DNA from: Oxytricha trifallax
Lineage: Eukaryota > Ciliophora > Spirotrichea > Sporadotrichida > Oxytrichidae
Reading direction: 5' to 3'
NCBI GenBank assembly: GCA_000711775.1
Contig: ARYC01002090.1
Span: forward strand, 1 to 64,000
DNA: 64,000 bases
Shown here: positions 38,069-51,100 of the stretch, piece by piece
Numbering within the stretch: the first letter of the stretch is position 1
Layout: each line of letters starts with the position of its first letter
Position numbers and translations under genes: made by a program
The notes under the pieces: generated by a model
Databases searched by the model: none
Told to the model about the DNA's origin: nothing
The model's input: only the letters and a program-made list of their open reading frames with translations

Positions 38069-38893
38069 TGAATAAAGACAATGAAGAAGTAGAGAGAGCT
38101 TAATTTTTATTGCTCTTAAGAATCTCATTCAAGAAATAGGTTTTGGTGAGCTGGAAACTGGGAAAATCTTGGATTCTTGGGACAGGAAGATATATATATA
38201 TATATTTTAGTACATTGCAGTTTAGACTGTAAATCTTGAAAATTAATTGTGCATTTTATTTAAGCCAAGATGGTTGGCAAATTTTTATTTAGATACTGAC
38301 ATGGTCATCTTTTATAGATTGTCTTTTAATAAGCATTAAGCTTCATCATCAGCTAAAGTATATTGTATTGATTTTTTCCATCGACGATAAATTCTAAAAA
38401 ATGCCGACGATTGAGGAGATTTTATTAATTAATTAACAGTTATAAAAATTAAACTAGTCAGTATAGATTATTTCTATGGCTTTATTGTATAAATTCAGAA
38501 TTCAAAAAATCTATTAAATTTCACTGATCCCTATTGATTTGTAATAGTCTATAAAGACTATATATCTGACATAAAAGTAAATATTATTGTAATTATCCGT
38601 AATTATATTAATAATAAATTTATTAATATTACTCAACCTTTCTTTAAGGATTTCAATTAATCTAAAGAGAGCTCTGATCTTCATGAGGATTTTTGAATCC
38701 TAAACTTATGCCATGGTTATCATGAAATTCATAGAATAAATTAGTTAAAACTTTGGAAAAATATATTAAATTGTATCAACGATAAGGTATTTTCTCCCAC
38801 ACCAGGTTTGGTGACTGAAGCTACCACAGCGAAAGAATAGAGACTACATTCTCAGCAGCGGTGGAACTGGTAAGAGTTTTCACCACTCCCTCC

Positions 38894-39153
38894 TTAATTG
38901 TTTACAGGAAGCAGACCTCTGCGAGCTCTGTGGGAAGTACTCCCCAACACTAGACGAGCAGAAATACCGCTAGTAATTAAGGGCTCTTACTTCGTATACA
39001 TCTCGGTTTGGAGAGAAGTGGAATGGGGAGCGGTTTGGTTTTTCGGAGTTTTTGTGTCTTCAAGACTGCCACGTCACAGATTGACAAGTCAACTCACTCA
39101 GATACGTCTACGTCACGACTAAGGTTGATTGTTAGATTACAGTATTATACAAT
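38894..39153 (-). repeat. Right member of the inverted 230-bp repeats
   Basis: Inverted relative of 30922-31152; outer end CACGACTAAGGTTGATTG, inner end TTAATTGTTTACAGGAAG. GC-richer than its flanks. Confidence 0.7.
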
Positions 39154-39799
39154 AATATTTTTATTTTAATTTGAGATTACTTGTTAAAATATTAAATTGT
39201 AGAATCGCAGCAAAATCAGCCCTTTTATAAATCTGCCGACGGTTAAGAGAATGATCAAATAATTTTTAAGGGATTTTAAAATAAAGTAAAAGATAAAATT
39301 TAAAACTTACTTTTATAAATATAATGATTGTGAATAAAACTCTTTAATCAAAATTTACTCATTTTTTATAATCTGCTGATAAGGTGCTCTCGAGTTATCT
39401 GGTGTCTTCCTAGGATCGTTAGTCATAATCTCTTTGGTAAGTTTGAATTTAATAACCTCATCTTAAAAAATTTGGAACTATGTTGAGATTGAATTGCATA
39501 TAATACGCATGAGGTGCGATGGAAAAGTGTAGGCTACGAATGGGTTCTCTTCAAACAGCTTGATTGCGAAGCAATTGGAGCGATTCAGGATTTATTGATT
39601 AACGCTCTAAATTATCTCTTCTACCCAGTCCATTCTCTGTTCTTGACTCCCCATAGCTTTATCTTCCTATGACAAGTCCTCTAGATCTTCTGTAATCTAT
39701 GTCTTAAAGAGAGCGATCTTTGTTCTTTTGCCCTAGAGCACTACCCAGGAATACCTAGCAATATCTATTTCTCTTTCATCAACAAGACCCTTAGCTTAT
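39154..39799. other. Non-coding DNA
   Basis: No supportable gene. Confidence 0.4.
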
Positions 39800-39801
39800 T
39801 A

Positions 39802-40216
39802 TTGTAGGAATACATTCAAAATTGGGAAATTTAATTAAATTAAAATTATTTTATTTCTAAATCATGGCAGTTATAATTGGCCAATTTAAACGATCTTGGG
39901 CTCATTCGATGGAGAATTCAAAATTAGCTGGACTTTATTATTGGCGGTACTATTTTATCTCATCTCTGGAGCGAGATAACTTGAGTTTAATGTGAGGGTA
40001 TAATTTAATGAATTTAGAGGTGTTTAATTAAAGTGAAGTTATCTCGCTCCTGGAATGAGATAAAATAGTACCGCCAATAATAAAGTCCAGCTAATTTTGA
40101 ATTCTCTATCGAATGAGCCCAAGATCGTTTAAATTGGCCAATTATAACTGCCATGATTTAGAAATAAAATAATTTTAATTTAATTAAATTTCCCAATTTT
40201 GAATGTATTCCTACAA
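39802..40216. mobile_element. 415-bp fold-back MITE-like element, copy 1
   Basis: TTGTAGGAATACATTC...GAATGTATTCCTACAA, flanked by TA on both sides. The arms are nearly the full half-length. Inner blocks (AATTCAAAATTAGCTGGAC, GGAGCGAGATAAC) are shared with the copy at 46697, which is also exactly 415 bp. TA flanks and lack of genes suggest mobilisation by a Tc1/mariner transposase. Confidence 0.85.
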
Positions 40217-40960
40217 TATTTTGAATTTTAATTATCTGATGAGTGAAAACCAACGCAGCTACGCTCATGAATTTCCAACTCCCTCCATTTTATAACAATT
40301 TAATATAGCATCATACAAAGCATTGACCGGTTGCCACCTAGACTGTCATCACCTCTAACTAAAGATAAACTAAAAATACTTTTCTCTAAAAAATAAATAT
40401 TATTGGAAAAATTTATTGTACCATATTTTATCAATCAACAATATACATTTAAATCCGGAAGACCCCAGCCTTGTCACTCTTTGTTGGCTCTCGATGCTAA
40501 AAATGATTTTCTCTGATTTCTCGAAGATTTTCACACGAACTAATAAGAACCCACTTAAGCCGATCTACTGCTCTCTTTGGGAATTCCTTTGATTTTTAGA
40601 AATTTTATTTTTTGGCACCCTGGCCACATAAAGTGATTCCTAAGGCATCCAAGAACCTCTCTCTGGTCAAAAGGCTGCGTTGAACTAACCAACATTTTAA
40701 AAACTTGATTGAACTTCGTTGGATTTTATCTCAGATTGGGGTATTAAAGTATCAATTTATAATGTCATCCCATTTTCTTTTTAAATTGTATTGGTAAAAC
40801 CAAATCTTGAAGTTAAATCGGCAATCGTCTGATCATCGTTGGTGCTCTCCAAAGCTTCTCTATTAGTCTTCTTGCTCCTCATTCACGGGAATAGCTCCCT
40901 CGCCATTGCTTTAATTTCTATTTGCTCTCGCAGATATCTTGCATGTTTCTTAGGCTTCAA
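40217..40960. other. Non-coding DNA, moderately GC-richer
   Basis: Contains GGCACCCTGGC near 40614, whose reverse complement GCCAGGGTGCCAAAAA recurs near 32659. No supportable gene. Confidence 0.35.
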
Positions 40961-40989
40961 CTTATTCGCAGATCTCTTCTGGTAACTTG

Positions 40990-41190
40990 CAATAAATGAA
41001 TAATATTTCGAGTATACTCTTTAAGCGTTTATGGAAGACGGAGGCTGGTAGTGGTAAAATGGCATGCGAATCTGAGGCCAGTAGCGGGAGCAGGATCGAG
41101 GGAGACAACTTAACCGAAGAGGAGGACCGGCTCTTTTTCAACGATGACATCCTGTGGTCTTCAAGCAGCATCTTTAATGAGAACTGAATG
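40990..41190 (+). repeat. Copy 2 of the dispersed coding-like repeat
   Basis: Plus-strand frame from ATG 40996 to TGA about 41187, with acidic EEEDRLFFNDDIL near the end, matching the minus strand of 25855-26142. Upstream DNA (about 40900-41000) also aligns loosely with the flank of copy 1. Confidence 0.5.
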
Positions 41191-42559
41191 ATAAATAAAA
41201 TTTAATTAAAGTTAGGTAAATTAATATTAAATATTTTTTATGAATTAATCAGGTTGCATTTTAATTTCATACTACCCCCTGTAGTATTAGTAGTAGTAGT
41301 ATCATGTTTTATTAAAAAACAACCTACCAATAATTATAATAATCAATAGAATTATTAATAAATAAAATTTAATTTAAACAATCTCATATTCTAACAGTTA
41401 TTTATCTTTTAATTAAATAAACAATATGCTTATCTTAACGAAGATTATATAATTATAATTTTAACTTATATCAGCTTTAATTAAGAATTATAATAATTTT
41501 TACAATCGTCATGGACTTTATATAATAGTCCATTTAATCTAATAAATAAGTTTTCCATTTTTTAAGCTACAAAGTTTAATTAAAATGCCTTCAAGATTTT
41601 TGTGGTAATGAAGGGGGGTGCCAAGATCCGTATATTTAATACCATTAAGAACACTTTTCTATCCCAAAACTGATTCCTTCCAGAGAATTCTGTAGAATTA
41701 AGAGGGAAACCTTACAAATTATATTAAAAAAATATTTACTCCGATCCAGAACAGACAATGGAATATTGAAAAGTTGGCGGACTAATTGAATATAACAATT
41801 CAAGTAAATGGATTTTTTAGTAGAATTAAAGTATGCTCTATAAAATTTATCAGATTTCTACAATTTGAATATTCAAATTGTAGAAATCAATAAATGAACA
41901 ATACTTCTCATTTATATTTTTTATAAATTTTAGAATCAATCAATTATTGATACTTAATCGATAGTAATTATAAGTTAGTAAAAGTGGGGGAAAAGTAGCA
42001 AATTTTTTACACTTTTGCCCCACTTTGGTTAGTCATCTGTTATATTTATAATATTTGATTATTGTGTTATTTATATTAGCATTGATCATTTATATAAGTT
42101 AAAGCTAGGATATATTAATACATTAGAATGATTATTTAAAATGAAAGTTCATTTCTATAAATTCTGATTATTAATATGTTAAAAATATTGTTTTTTAGTC
42201 TAAACTTCTTAACTATATAAATTGTCGATGATTCATGATTAGAATAAAAAGAAGAACAGAATTCACTTAAAATATACTTCGAATTCTTGTAAATATGATC
42301 TGACTTTTAACTTTTCATTTAAATTTAACTTAACTTTAAATAATATGTAGAAATAACTACTAATAATCAAACGATGAAAATATAAGAGTGATAAATAAGC
42401 ATTAGTACTAATGTGTATTACTAATTTTATTCGTTTTTACTTGTACTCTTATTATTACTCTAGTTTTTTAACTTTATTCATGATATGATTATTTGTTATA
42501 AGTGTGATTCATGTATTATATATATATTTCTACAACTTGCTTATTTTACTTAAATTTGA
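41191..42559. other. AT-rich non-coding DNA
   Basis: No gene. Contains a perfect palindrome at 41853-41888 and a diverged inverted pair around AGTGGGG/CCCCACT at 41980-42025. Confidence 0.45.
41853..41888. repeat. 36-bp perfect palindrome
   Basis: Each half is GATTTCTACAATTTGAAT read on its own strand; there is no loop. Confidence 0.9.
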
Positions 42560-43120
42560 TAATTCAAGGACCTAACATAATAAGACACATGAGTAAATTT
42601 TCGACGAAGAGGCAACTTATAGCACTACTCAGCTGATAAGCTGATTCCTGAATGACCCCGACCAAGTAGTGCTTAGCACTCATTTCGCTAACTCCTTTTA
42701 TATGACTAAGGAAAACTTTTCCTAAGTATAGTACCAAGCTAAAAATGCAAATAGATGTAAGTTTATCAATCCAAATCAATGACTGTACAATGTATTAAGC
42801 ATCAAGGGGGACTCACCACTATGATGGGGTCTTATGTCATAAGAGATCTTGCTGTAGTGACTCTTGAATATATTGGCGTGCATGTGCTGGGTTGGGCTAC
42901 AGAGAAGGAAATTAAAACTTAAGGAGGTTCACCATAATCTCTTGAGGTCAATACAATGTCCTAAGAACCTTTATGATTAATATAATTTTAGAAACGGGAT
43001 AGTGGACTGTATGAAAAGTAAAATTCCTGCAACTCAGATGTTCGCATTATAGCGCATAGCACCTGACTACTTGAAGACATAGATTGAGCTAAAAAACTAA
43101 GATAATGAACCTTTACTTGA
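42560..43120 (-). pseudogene. Probable relic of the 22-kDa-like gene
   Basis: The minus strand has broken frames whose patterns loosely follow the intact gene at 11757-12587: KHYLVGVIQES-YQLSSAI against RQWLGDVLNTVIPDQLKERI, and VTTARSLMTQ...SPP against LTVRNVLDMA...LPDP. Orientation (minus) and position (just upstream of the transposase relic) agree with the intact element, which is the stronger argument. Several TGAs and frame changes are present. Confidence 0.45.
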
Positions 43121-43859
43121 AGAGTGCTAAACAATCAGTCATAATGCTGCAAAAATAGTAATAGTTAAAATCTTAAATAAAGAGAAATATAAATATATGT
43201 AATTGCTAAAATTTTTATATTTATTAATTTGAAATTAGTTTGCATATTTTTATGTATTTAAATACTTTGGAACTAAGTAGAAAAGATATTCATTTTTACT
43301 ACTTGGCCCCAATAATTATATTTATATATTTTAATAAAATCTAAGAATATATTAACTCAAAATATATTATATAAATGAAATTAGTTTTCTATAAATATTT
43401 AAATAAATTTATTCATTATTTTACAGATCATAATTTTAGACATAAAAAATTAGTAGTTCCAAATTTAGTTAATTTTAATAGAAGCTTATTTCTAAATCAC
43501 TCATTAATAAAGACTGATATTAATCATATTTATTAATTTTAAAAAGATCATTTAATTTTAATTTAAATATTTACTTATAATTAATAATATGTTGATAACG
43601 AATGAGACCAAGTAGTAAAAATAAATAATTTATGCTACCAATACCAAAATATATATAATAATTAAATAAATAAAATAACTATTTAATTTAATATTTCTAT
43701 GTTTATTTAAGAAAGTTGCTTAAATATTTCTTAATTTCTAAGAGTTTTCCATATTTCGAGTTTATTTTCTATTTTGACTGAAAATGTTTTGCTTGCATCT
43801 TGGGCATCAAAAAGAAATTTTTGAAGAAAGTTTTGTGGATAAATCATAACTTTTAGGCT

Positions 43860-44520
43860 TGACCACTAAAAATAGAGAAGCAGCCAAATTAAGCCAACAT
43901 CAGATCCAGCAAAATAACAAATAGAAGGAACTGTTAGATAAACAGTGGCTATAATCACAACTAAATTTATTTAGGAAAAGATCAAGCTATAGGTCTCGAT
44001 GTATCATATCATAAAGTATTTAGTGGGGGGCTTTGGGTTCATTTATCAGAATATGTATTAGAAAATGCCAAATCATAATACATCAATATCGAAACGAGTC
44101 CGACAATTAACCGCATCTTGTATATCTACGCTCTTTTTCGGGGCAAAATCCTAATCCATGTGGACGAGGCTATAGTATAAAGCACCGATTATCGGCATTA
44201 TTCTTGGACACCACAGGGAAACACCACATTGTGAACTCCTTCCAGGAGAATGAGTAAAGAATGTTTTACAGCTGTGTCAGGGAGAATGGAGAATTACCAT
44301 TTAAGTTTTTATTGGACTTCTAAATAACTAGACACTCATACATTTCTTAATCTAATTGGTGAAACACAAAAGCTGGCTAGACCCCTGGTGATATGCTAAT
44401 TGCCTGATAATAGTGGATAACGTGCCCTACCACAAAAGTTTATCAGCACTTTAAAAACAGAGAGATCTCTGCGAAGCAAGGAGCCCAGCCTCAACAAATT
44501 AATTTTCTAAGAATATTAAT
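43860..44520 (+). pseudogene. Relic of a TBE-like DDE transposase
   Basis: HVDEAIVQSTDYRHYSW (first catalytic Asp at 44163) matches NVDEAIIQCTDYRKYSW of the intact gene at 12711-14442. An in-frame TGA follows at about 44231, then SRRMSKECFTAVSG. IIVDNVPYHKS (second Asp at 44416) is in a different frame, so there is at least one frameshift. The Glu region is not found. Dead copy. Confidence 0.8.
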
Positions 44521-44849
44521 TTTTATTTATAGGCAATTATCTTGATACATGTAGCTATTGGCGTTATAAATTTCAATTATTCACATGACATGACATAAAG
44601 TATCATTTCAAAGAGTACTAGTAACTGCTATAAAACATTTAACTCTGCAAATTACATGATGCAGTCTAAACTCGAAGGTAAACTCTCAGCAATTTTATAA
44701 TTAGTTTAGAACTGGATAAACTTAAATCGTCTACATTTCCGTTTTGTGAGACTACTTGTCTGTCTATGATAATCAAACTTGAAAAATTATTTTAAATATC
44801 CATAAATTTAATGGACTCATTTTTATTTTATTTTTATAATAGAGTTACA

Positions 44850-45908
44850 ATGACAGATTAAAGAAGGAAAATAATTTAAGCTTCCAAAGGCTAAAATTAA
44901 AGCAAGCCGAAACAATAAAAGAAACAATTTGACTTAAGCACGATATTTGATACACTCAAGACTGATAATGAGTTTTGATATTTCTTTAAGTGGCAAAGGT
45001 ATGGTTCAAAGAACAATAGTTGATGAGATCGGGCGGAAGATGAAGCAAAAAATTTTAAATTGATAAACCTGAGCTGATTGATGTCAAAGTCTATTACTAA
45101 TAAAGCACCGCCCGCTATAAAACTCAAATGAATAGTAGAATTGTCGCTCAAGTTCATATAATAACAGTAAAATTTCGTAAAAACTGCAGCTGTGAAGGAA
45201 GCAGGATATTTTTACTCCAGTAATTAAGCTTCATACAAAACAGATAACCGAAGCTATAGAAAAGAATAATATTGAGAACGAATCAACAAATACTGTAGAG
45301 AACAACAAGGATAACAACAATAGCAATATTTGCATATTATTCCAGAACTAAAAGACTATGAATTTACTTTCATCGACTACTCCTACGAATAAGAAAAACA
45401 AATGATCAACAAGTATGACTGTTTTTATGGCAACCATTATGGTTTAATGAATTAGTAGAATAGGAAAGAGCTCCTTTAATGGGCTTGCAAGTAAATTTTC
45501 TAATGATTTAAGACCACTCAATTGTTTACAGGGGAAATTCAATAGTTACCTCCTCAGGATATATTTAAGAAAGCATATTGGCATCTTGAAAAATAGGATT
45601 AATCCACCATCACTTGTTTATAATTTCATGTAAAAATGATATCAGGGGGCCGTTACTTTATTATCTTTAGAGATTTTATGCCTTGCACGAACCAAGGATT
45701 CAAATGTCAAATAAAAGAAAGTTCGAGTTGACTTATAAGGAAGGAAGGATATTTCTATAAGAATTTTCCATATTTATTCTACGATCCTAAAATTGATCAG
45801 TGGTATAGCCCTATTTTTACTAATGCTATAAAAGAGGCTATCCTTCTTAATATGAAAGCAAATCTACAAAAAGGATGGTGTGGTCTCTTGGCAACCTATA
45901 ACCTGTAA
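44850..45908 (+). pseudogene. Relic of the chromodomain/Josephin-like gene, N-terminal and central parts
   Basis: FDLSTIFDTLKTDNEF and FFKWQRYG (near 44920-45000) fit the chromodomain of 14793-17039. IDYSYEQEKQ (about 45375) fits IDYSTMKAET. QDQSTITCLQLIHVKMISGG (near 45595-45650) fits the Cys region DQSLNACLIHAVNMMVGG, with the Cys retained but the surroundings altered. FYDPKIDQWYSPIF and KGWCGLLATY fit the next block. TGAs and frame changes occur throughout. The catalytic His/Asp part is missing. Confidence 0.7.
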
Positions 45909-46696
45909 ATTAAGTTTATAATTTAAATTCTAATGATAACTACCACCATTTATAATACGTAGTAAAAGAATAGTAAAAGTTTTATGCAGCAAGTTGGTAA
46001 AAGGTAATATCAAATTGGTAAAAAATTTAAATATTCGTAGAATTATAAAAAATAATACAGAATGTTACTTTGATCTGTTATTTTATTTAATTTACTTAAT
46101 AAAACATCATAAGCATTTCTCAAATTATGTAAGGCAATCGAGGAAAAAAGTTAAGCATTTCTCGATTGCATTATCTATTCTCATTATATTTATAGTATAA
46201 TTTTGATTATTTCAATAAGACTATTTTAAATTATGAATATGAGTAAATGATAATATACATTATAACTAAATAGTCAATATTTTCTCACTTTTATGTTATT
46301 AAACGTTTTTGTATTATATTTTTTGCTTGATTAATGAATGATATTTTAAATATATTGCTTGAACATAATAAAAATCATAACTTAATAAATTAAAATTATG
46401 CATATAAAATAATTTAAAATTCTTATCTCAGTGTATTCAAGTTTATTCAATATATTTCCTTGGTTATTGAGGAATAAATTATAAATTACTTGTATACCTT
46501 TGACTAAAGAGCAGGCCTTAATTAGCTAAAGATTTTAGTTATCTAAAATTTCTAAAAATGAAAAAAAACTAAAAATAATTCTAATATTTTTATATAAACA
46601 TCTTTAAAATTATTCAGTTTATTCTTAATTTTGTAAATAGCTTGATTATAACTACATGAGATATTTTTACTATATTTATTAGTGAAATCGCCTATA
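45909..46696. other. AT-rich DNA inside the relic element
   Basis: No coding trace; separates two parts of the chromodomain/Josephin-like relic, so probably inserted or decayed beyond recognition. Confidence 0.4.
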
Positions 46697-47111
46697 TTGT
46701 AGGAAAACATTTGATTAGGGAAAATAATTAGTAAATTAATAAATAACAATTTAAATTCGTGGCAGTTTACTTTATCGAAACCTAGACAAAATGGTACTCG
46801 ATCGAAGAGAATTCAAAATTAGCTGGACGTTGCTATTAGAATACCCCTCTATCGCATCCCTCGAGCGAGATAACTCGACTTTAATTATGGCAAAAAAAAT
46901 CAACTAAACAAATCATCAAAAATTAAAGTCGAGTTATCTTACTCGAGGGATACGATAGAGGGGTACCACCATTATTAAAGTCCAGCTAATTTTGAATTCT
47001 CTTCGAACGAGTACCATATTGTCTAGGTTTCGATAAAGTAAACTGCCACGAATTTAAATTGTTATTTATTAATTTACTAATTATTTTTCCAAATCAAATG
47101 TATTCCTACAA
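46697..47111. mobile_element. 415-bp fold-back MITE-like element, copy 2
   Basis: TTGTAGGAAAACATTTG...CAAATGTATTCCTACAA with TA at both outer edges; same length and inner blocks as 39802-40216. Sits within the relic element. Confidence 0.85.
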
Positions 47112-47149
47112 TACTTTTAAAAATATTACAAAATAGTTGTTACTTGTTT

Positions 47150-48170
47150 CAGCTGAAGAAGGACTAATCGAGGTTACCCTGATGGAGTTTAACTAAAAGA
47201 ATTGTTCAACGGCGTGTATTACATTGGAATTCTTACATTTTCCTCAGATAATTCTATTGTTAGCAAGTGAGAGATTTTTAAACAAGAATGGTACCATTTC
47301 ATGAAGGAGGAAAAGGTGATAAAGCAAGGGGATAACACGATGAAAATCAAAATCATCAGTAGAGCTCCAGAAAAGATTGGAGAACCAATCCTCACAATAA
47401 AGGCAATAAATAACAAAGAGCCAACATGAAAGCAATACTACAAAGCACTCCAAAGAAATCAAGAGGTGAATAACTTATTGGCAAGATGCGGACGAGGGAG
47501 AAATATGGATGCACAGACAATATTGTTTAACAGCACACAGAAAGGAATATTTAAGAGATATTATATTAACTCAGAGTGTAAAAGGGCTATGTTTGAGCAC
47601 ATTCAATATTACTCAGTAAAATGATGCAATAAACTAAGATTAAGTTCAAACAGTTTTAATATCATATCGAAACAATCGAAAAATTGAAATTACTCCCATT
47701 CCCAGATTACTTATTTAAGCTAATACTTGCTCGGAATAGATATGGGAAATTGTGATGCATATTACTGGATAGTCCTCAGTGCACCAGATTAAGGCTGGAT
47801 CACTTCAAGAAATTTTTTATAAATGACGGTGTCAAGCTCCAAATATACAAGAGTCGTAAGAGGAGAGTGAAATAGTTAGAGAGAACTGAGTAATCTTTAA
47901 ATTCTAGAAGTCCTGCTCTCAATCGAAGAAAATATCAAGAGTATCGTTTATAAAATTCTTTAGGATAACCCCACAATAAACTACTCCTTTCTCACACGCG
48001 TCAAACGCCTAATCTCAAACACAATGGCTGCTGGCTTCTAATAGTGCTAGGACAGCGACTTAAAACAGCATATGGCTAGTATAGTCAAGGATAATGACTC
48101 CGAGAAAGACGGCTGAGGAGTCGAGAGAATCTTACTTTGCAATTGCAAAGATTATCAAGAATTTATGAGC
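47150..48170 (+). pseudogene. Relic of the chromodomain/Josephin-like gene, C-terminal part
   Basis: ENIKSIVYKILQDNP...RVKRLISNTMAAG (about 47928-48050) follows EDQLHTFLRKIFAKCP...KILTLLAKQ of the intact protein. LRLDHFKKFFI fits SDLQHFKQDIE, and EIFKQEWYHFMKEE fits KMKAFMREWERIL. In-frame TGAs (for example near 47269, 47428 and 47623) and frame changes mark it as dead. Together with 44850-45908 it covers most of the gene in the right order. Confidence 0.65.
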
Positions 48171-51100
48171 TGAAATTAAAGTTTATCTTATTTTAAAATA
48201 ATAGAGCAAGCATTTTATTTCACTTTATTTTAACATTATTTATCAAAATGTCATTTTTCTTTAATTTTAATAATTATAGTTATATTATTAATAATTTTTA
48301 AATTTTTAACAAAATATTAACTTTATTATACCCAAGAAGCACTAGTTTTTATTTTTTAAATTAAATATATTTTTATTTTTAATTCATTCATGACTCATAC
48401 ATATTATTATATTATCTATTAACAAATATTTTACTTATAATATATTTTTATCAACAATTATTGCTAAGATTGATTGCTTATAATGAATAATCAATATTTA
48501 TATTATATTTATTCTTTCATTTAATCAATAAATTTTTAGTCATTGAAGAAACTTATATTTACTATGAATCTTTTTATATTTGAAAGAAGTTGAAATATGC
48601 TAGATAATTTTGTTTAATAGTTCAATATTTATTTACCATTCAGAATATTTTTGTTATTTAATTTATAAATCTTTAAAATATACTAATTCAGTTAGTTTAA
48701 AATTTTAATTTGTTTAATAAATAGATTTTAGTGCGCGAAATTAATTATAGATATTTCATAAAAAATTAAAAATTATTTCCAATATTAAGCAAATGTAATT
48801 GAAATTTGATAAATAATAAATATAGATTTAGTCAGTCCTAATATTTAAAATAAATAACTATTAAAACTTTTAATTTATTTAATTAATTTATTAAAAGATG
48901 ATAGATAAAAGTTTTGATGTTGTGAAGAATTAAAGTAATGCTTTGGACAATTCTTTTGAAGAATGAGACCACACAAAATTAAAAAAATATTACCATATAA
49001 GTTTTCAATTTATTTTATTTCGAATTAAAATGTAGACCCATTCTCTTTTCGATCAATTTTGGTCCTCGAAATTGAGCCTTACAAGTAGGTCTTAGTGAAT
49101 TGATTGGGCATTGAGTTAATCTAGCTCGCTTCTCAATTCACTCAATTTGCCTGCTGTAGAAATTCTCATGAAATCCTTGTAAAATAAAATCTTAGATTGA
49201 ATTATTTAAATATACGAATGAATTCTGTTCCAAGAATTAAAATTGTTTGCTTGATCAATTTAAAATTTGAACTGAAGCATTTTAAATAGGCTACTTAATT
49301 TAAATCAATTTACAGAATAAGCGATAGAATAAATTCAATTGTGAGATTTAAAACATGTTGATACAAGAATGGATTTTGTTTTAAAAAAAGACTACGCGAA
49401 GTGTCAGCTTAAACTTAGCATATATTTCAATAAAACTGTTTTGAATGTTCACTTCATACTTTCTAACTCACAAATTCACTTTAGGGAGATTTTACAAATG
49501 ACTAAATGGTTCAAGCCACTTAAGTAGAGGAAACAATAGAATGCAGTTTCTTGTATAGAAATATGCAGTTTCTTTTATTGAAATTAGCCCTCCATTATAA
49601 CCATGAGCTGAGATTATATGTAGCTTGCTTATTGCAATATAGTGAAAGCAGTTGGCCTCAAAAGTTATATTGTAAGAGACGAAATTAAGAAGTTTTAAAT
49701 TCACCAAGCAAAACTAGAATAAGTGCGAATCAGCTAAACCGACTAAAACTTTAACTACAGATTATAATCTTGACGATTAGGAGCTTAACTCTAAGTACTA
49801 TTACACTTGCTCTCTAAAAACATCTAGACTTCAAATAAGTTTTGTAATCGTACTTCATCACCTGATTCTTTTAAATATTATTAAAATTTCAATTAAGCTA
49901 TTAGAAGATGAATGATTAATCCAAGGGCTTACTATGGCAAAAAGTGCGAGATCTTACTTACTGTTTGAATGAGAATGGGCAGTAAAAAAATTTATTGCAT
50001 TTAAATTGCTAAATTTTGCTCCTTAGTAATTTAAAATTGTGTTGCTAATACTTGTCATTATGATTTACTTTAATTTAAACCTTAAGATAAGTTAATATAT
50101 AATTATATATGTTATATATACAAATAATTCATAATAAACTATAAAAAACGAAGCGGGTCTCGTTACAACCTCTTCATGAAATGAAATAAAAAAAATATAT
50201 TAAAAAAACAGTTTTAACAAAAATAATAACTGTCATTATTTTGAATTATGACTATTAATTTATAATAGTCATTATCTACTACTTTAATAAAGGGTGTTAT
50301 AAAGATAAATTTTATGTATATTTCTTAGAATTAAAAAATTTCGGGAATTATTTTATATATAGATTTCTCTAATTATATTTATCAATATCAAATTAATGGC
50401 AGTTATTTTATAACATAATAAAATTTGTTAAATATTCTCAAAATTAATTAGATATTTCCTATTAATTGAGATAAATCCAATGTTCACTTCTTAATCTGAT
50501 ATGCCATATATTAGTTGATGTATTTTTAAATAGTTTCATAATTGACTTATAATTTAATTAATTTTACATGCTAAAATATACAACTAATACGATTTTTAAA
50601 TCCCTTTATCTTGATTTAAGAAATTTGATTTAAATTATATTAACATTAAATCTGTATATAATCTTGCTTTTTTTAACCCCTTAATCCCTTAAATAAATCA
50701 TTTTTCCTGAATTTCAATAAAAATTTTATATTAATTCTATTTAGAATAATCTAGCGTAACAGTTAAATTGTATTTATGCTTGAGACGTATGTTCTAAGAA
50801 ATTTGGTGTAATCCACTTGTTGTTGATTTTGCATATTATCATTAAATTGTATGTTTGGATGACAGTGAATTTAGATAACTTGAGTGCATATATTTATTTA
50901 ATGCTCAATGAATTTACAATTTTAGCTTGGTTTCTAATCTAGAATGATTAAATTGCCTCGTATTACGATATTAGTACAAGCAGTTTGCATCAAACTAAAT
51001 AAAGTATCAGTATTTGAGAACAAGGTTATCATAGAATTCTATGGACTACTTCATTCACTGTTCGGAAGATTTTCGTTCATTCGTTCACTATTGAGTCTCT

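Larger units (their letters stand above)
31153..38890. other. AT-rich interior between the inverted 230-bp repeats
   Basis: Mostly non-coding. Contains a hairpin at 33458-33514, an acidic coding relic at 34268-34400, a purine-rich patch at 35180-35400 and a short frame at 37826-38035. No transposase recognised, so calling the whole an 8.2-kb element is tentative. Confidence 0.35.
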
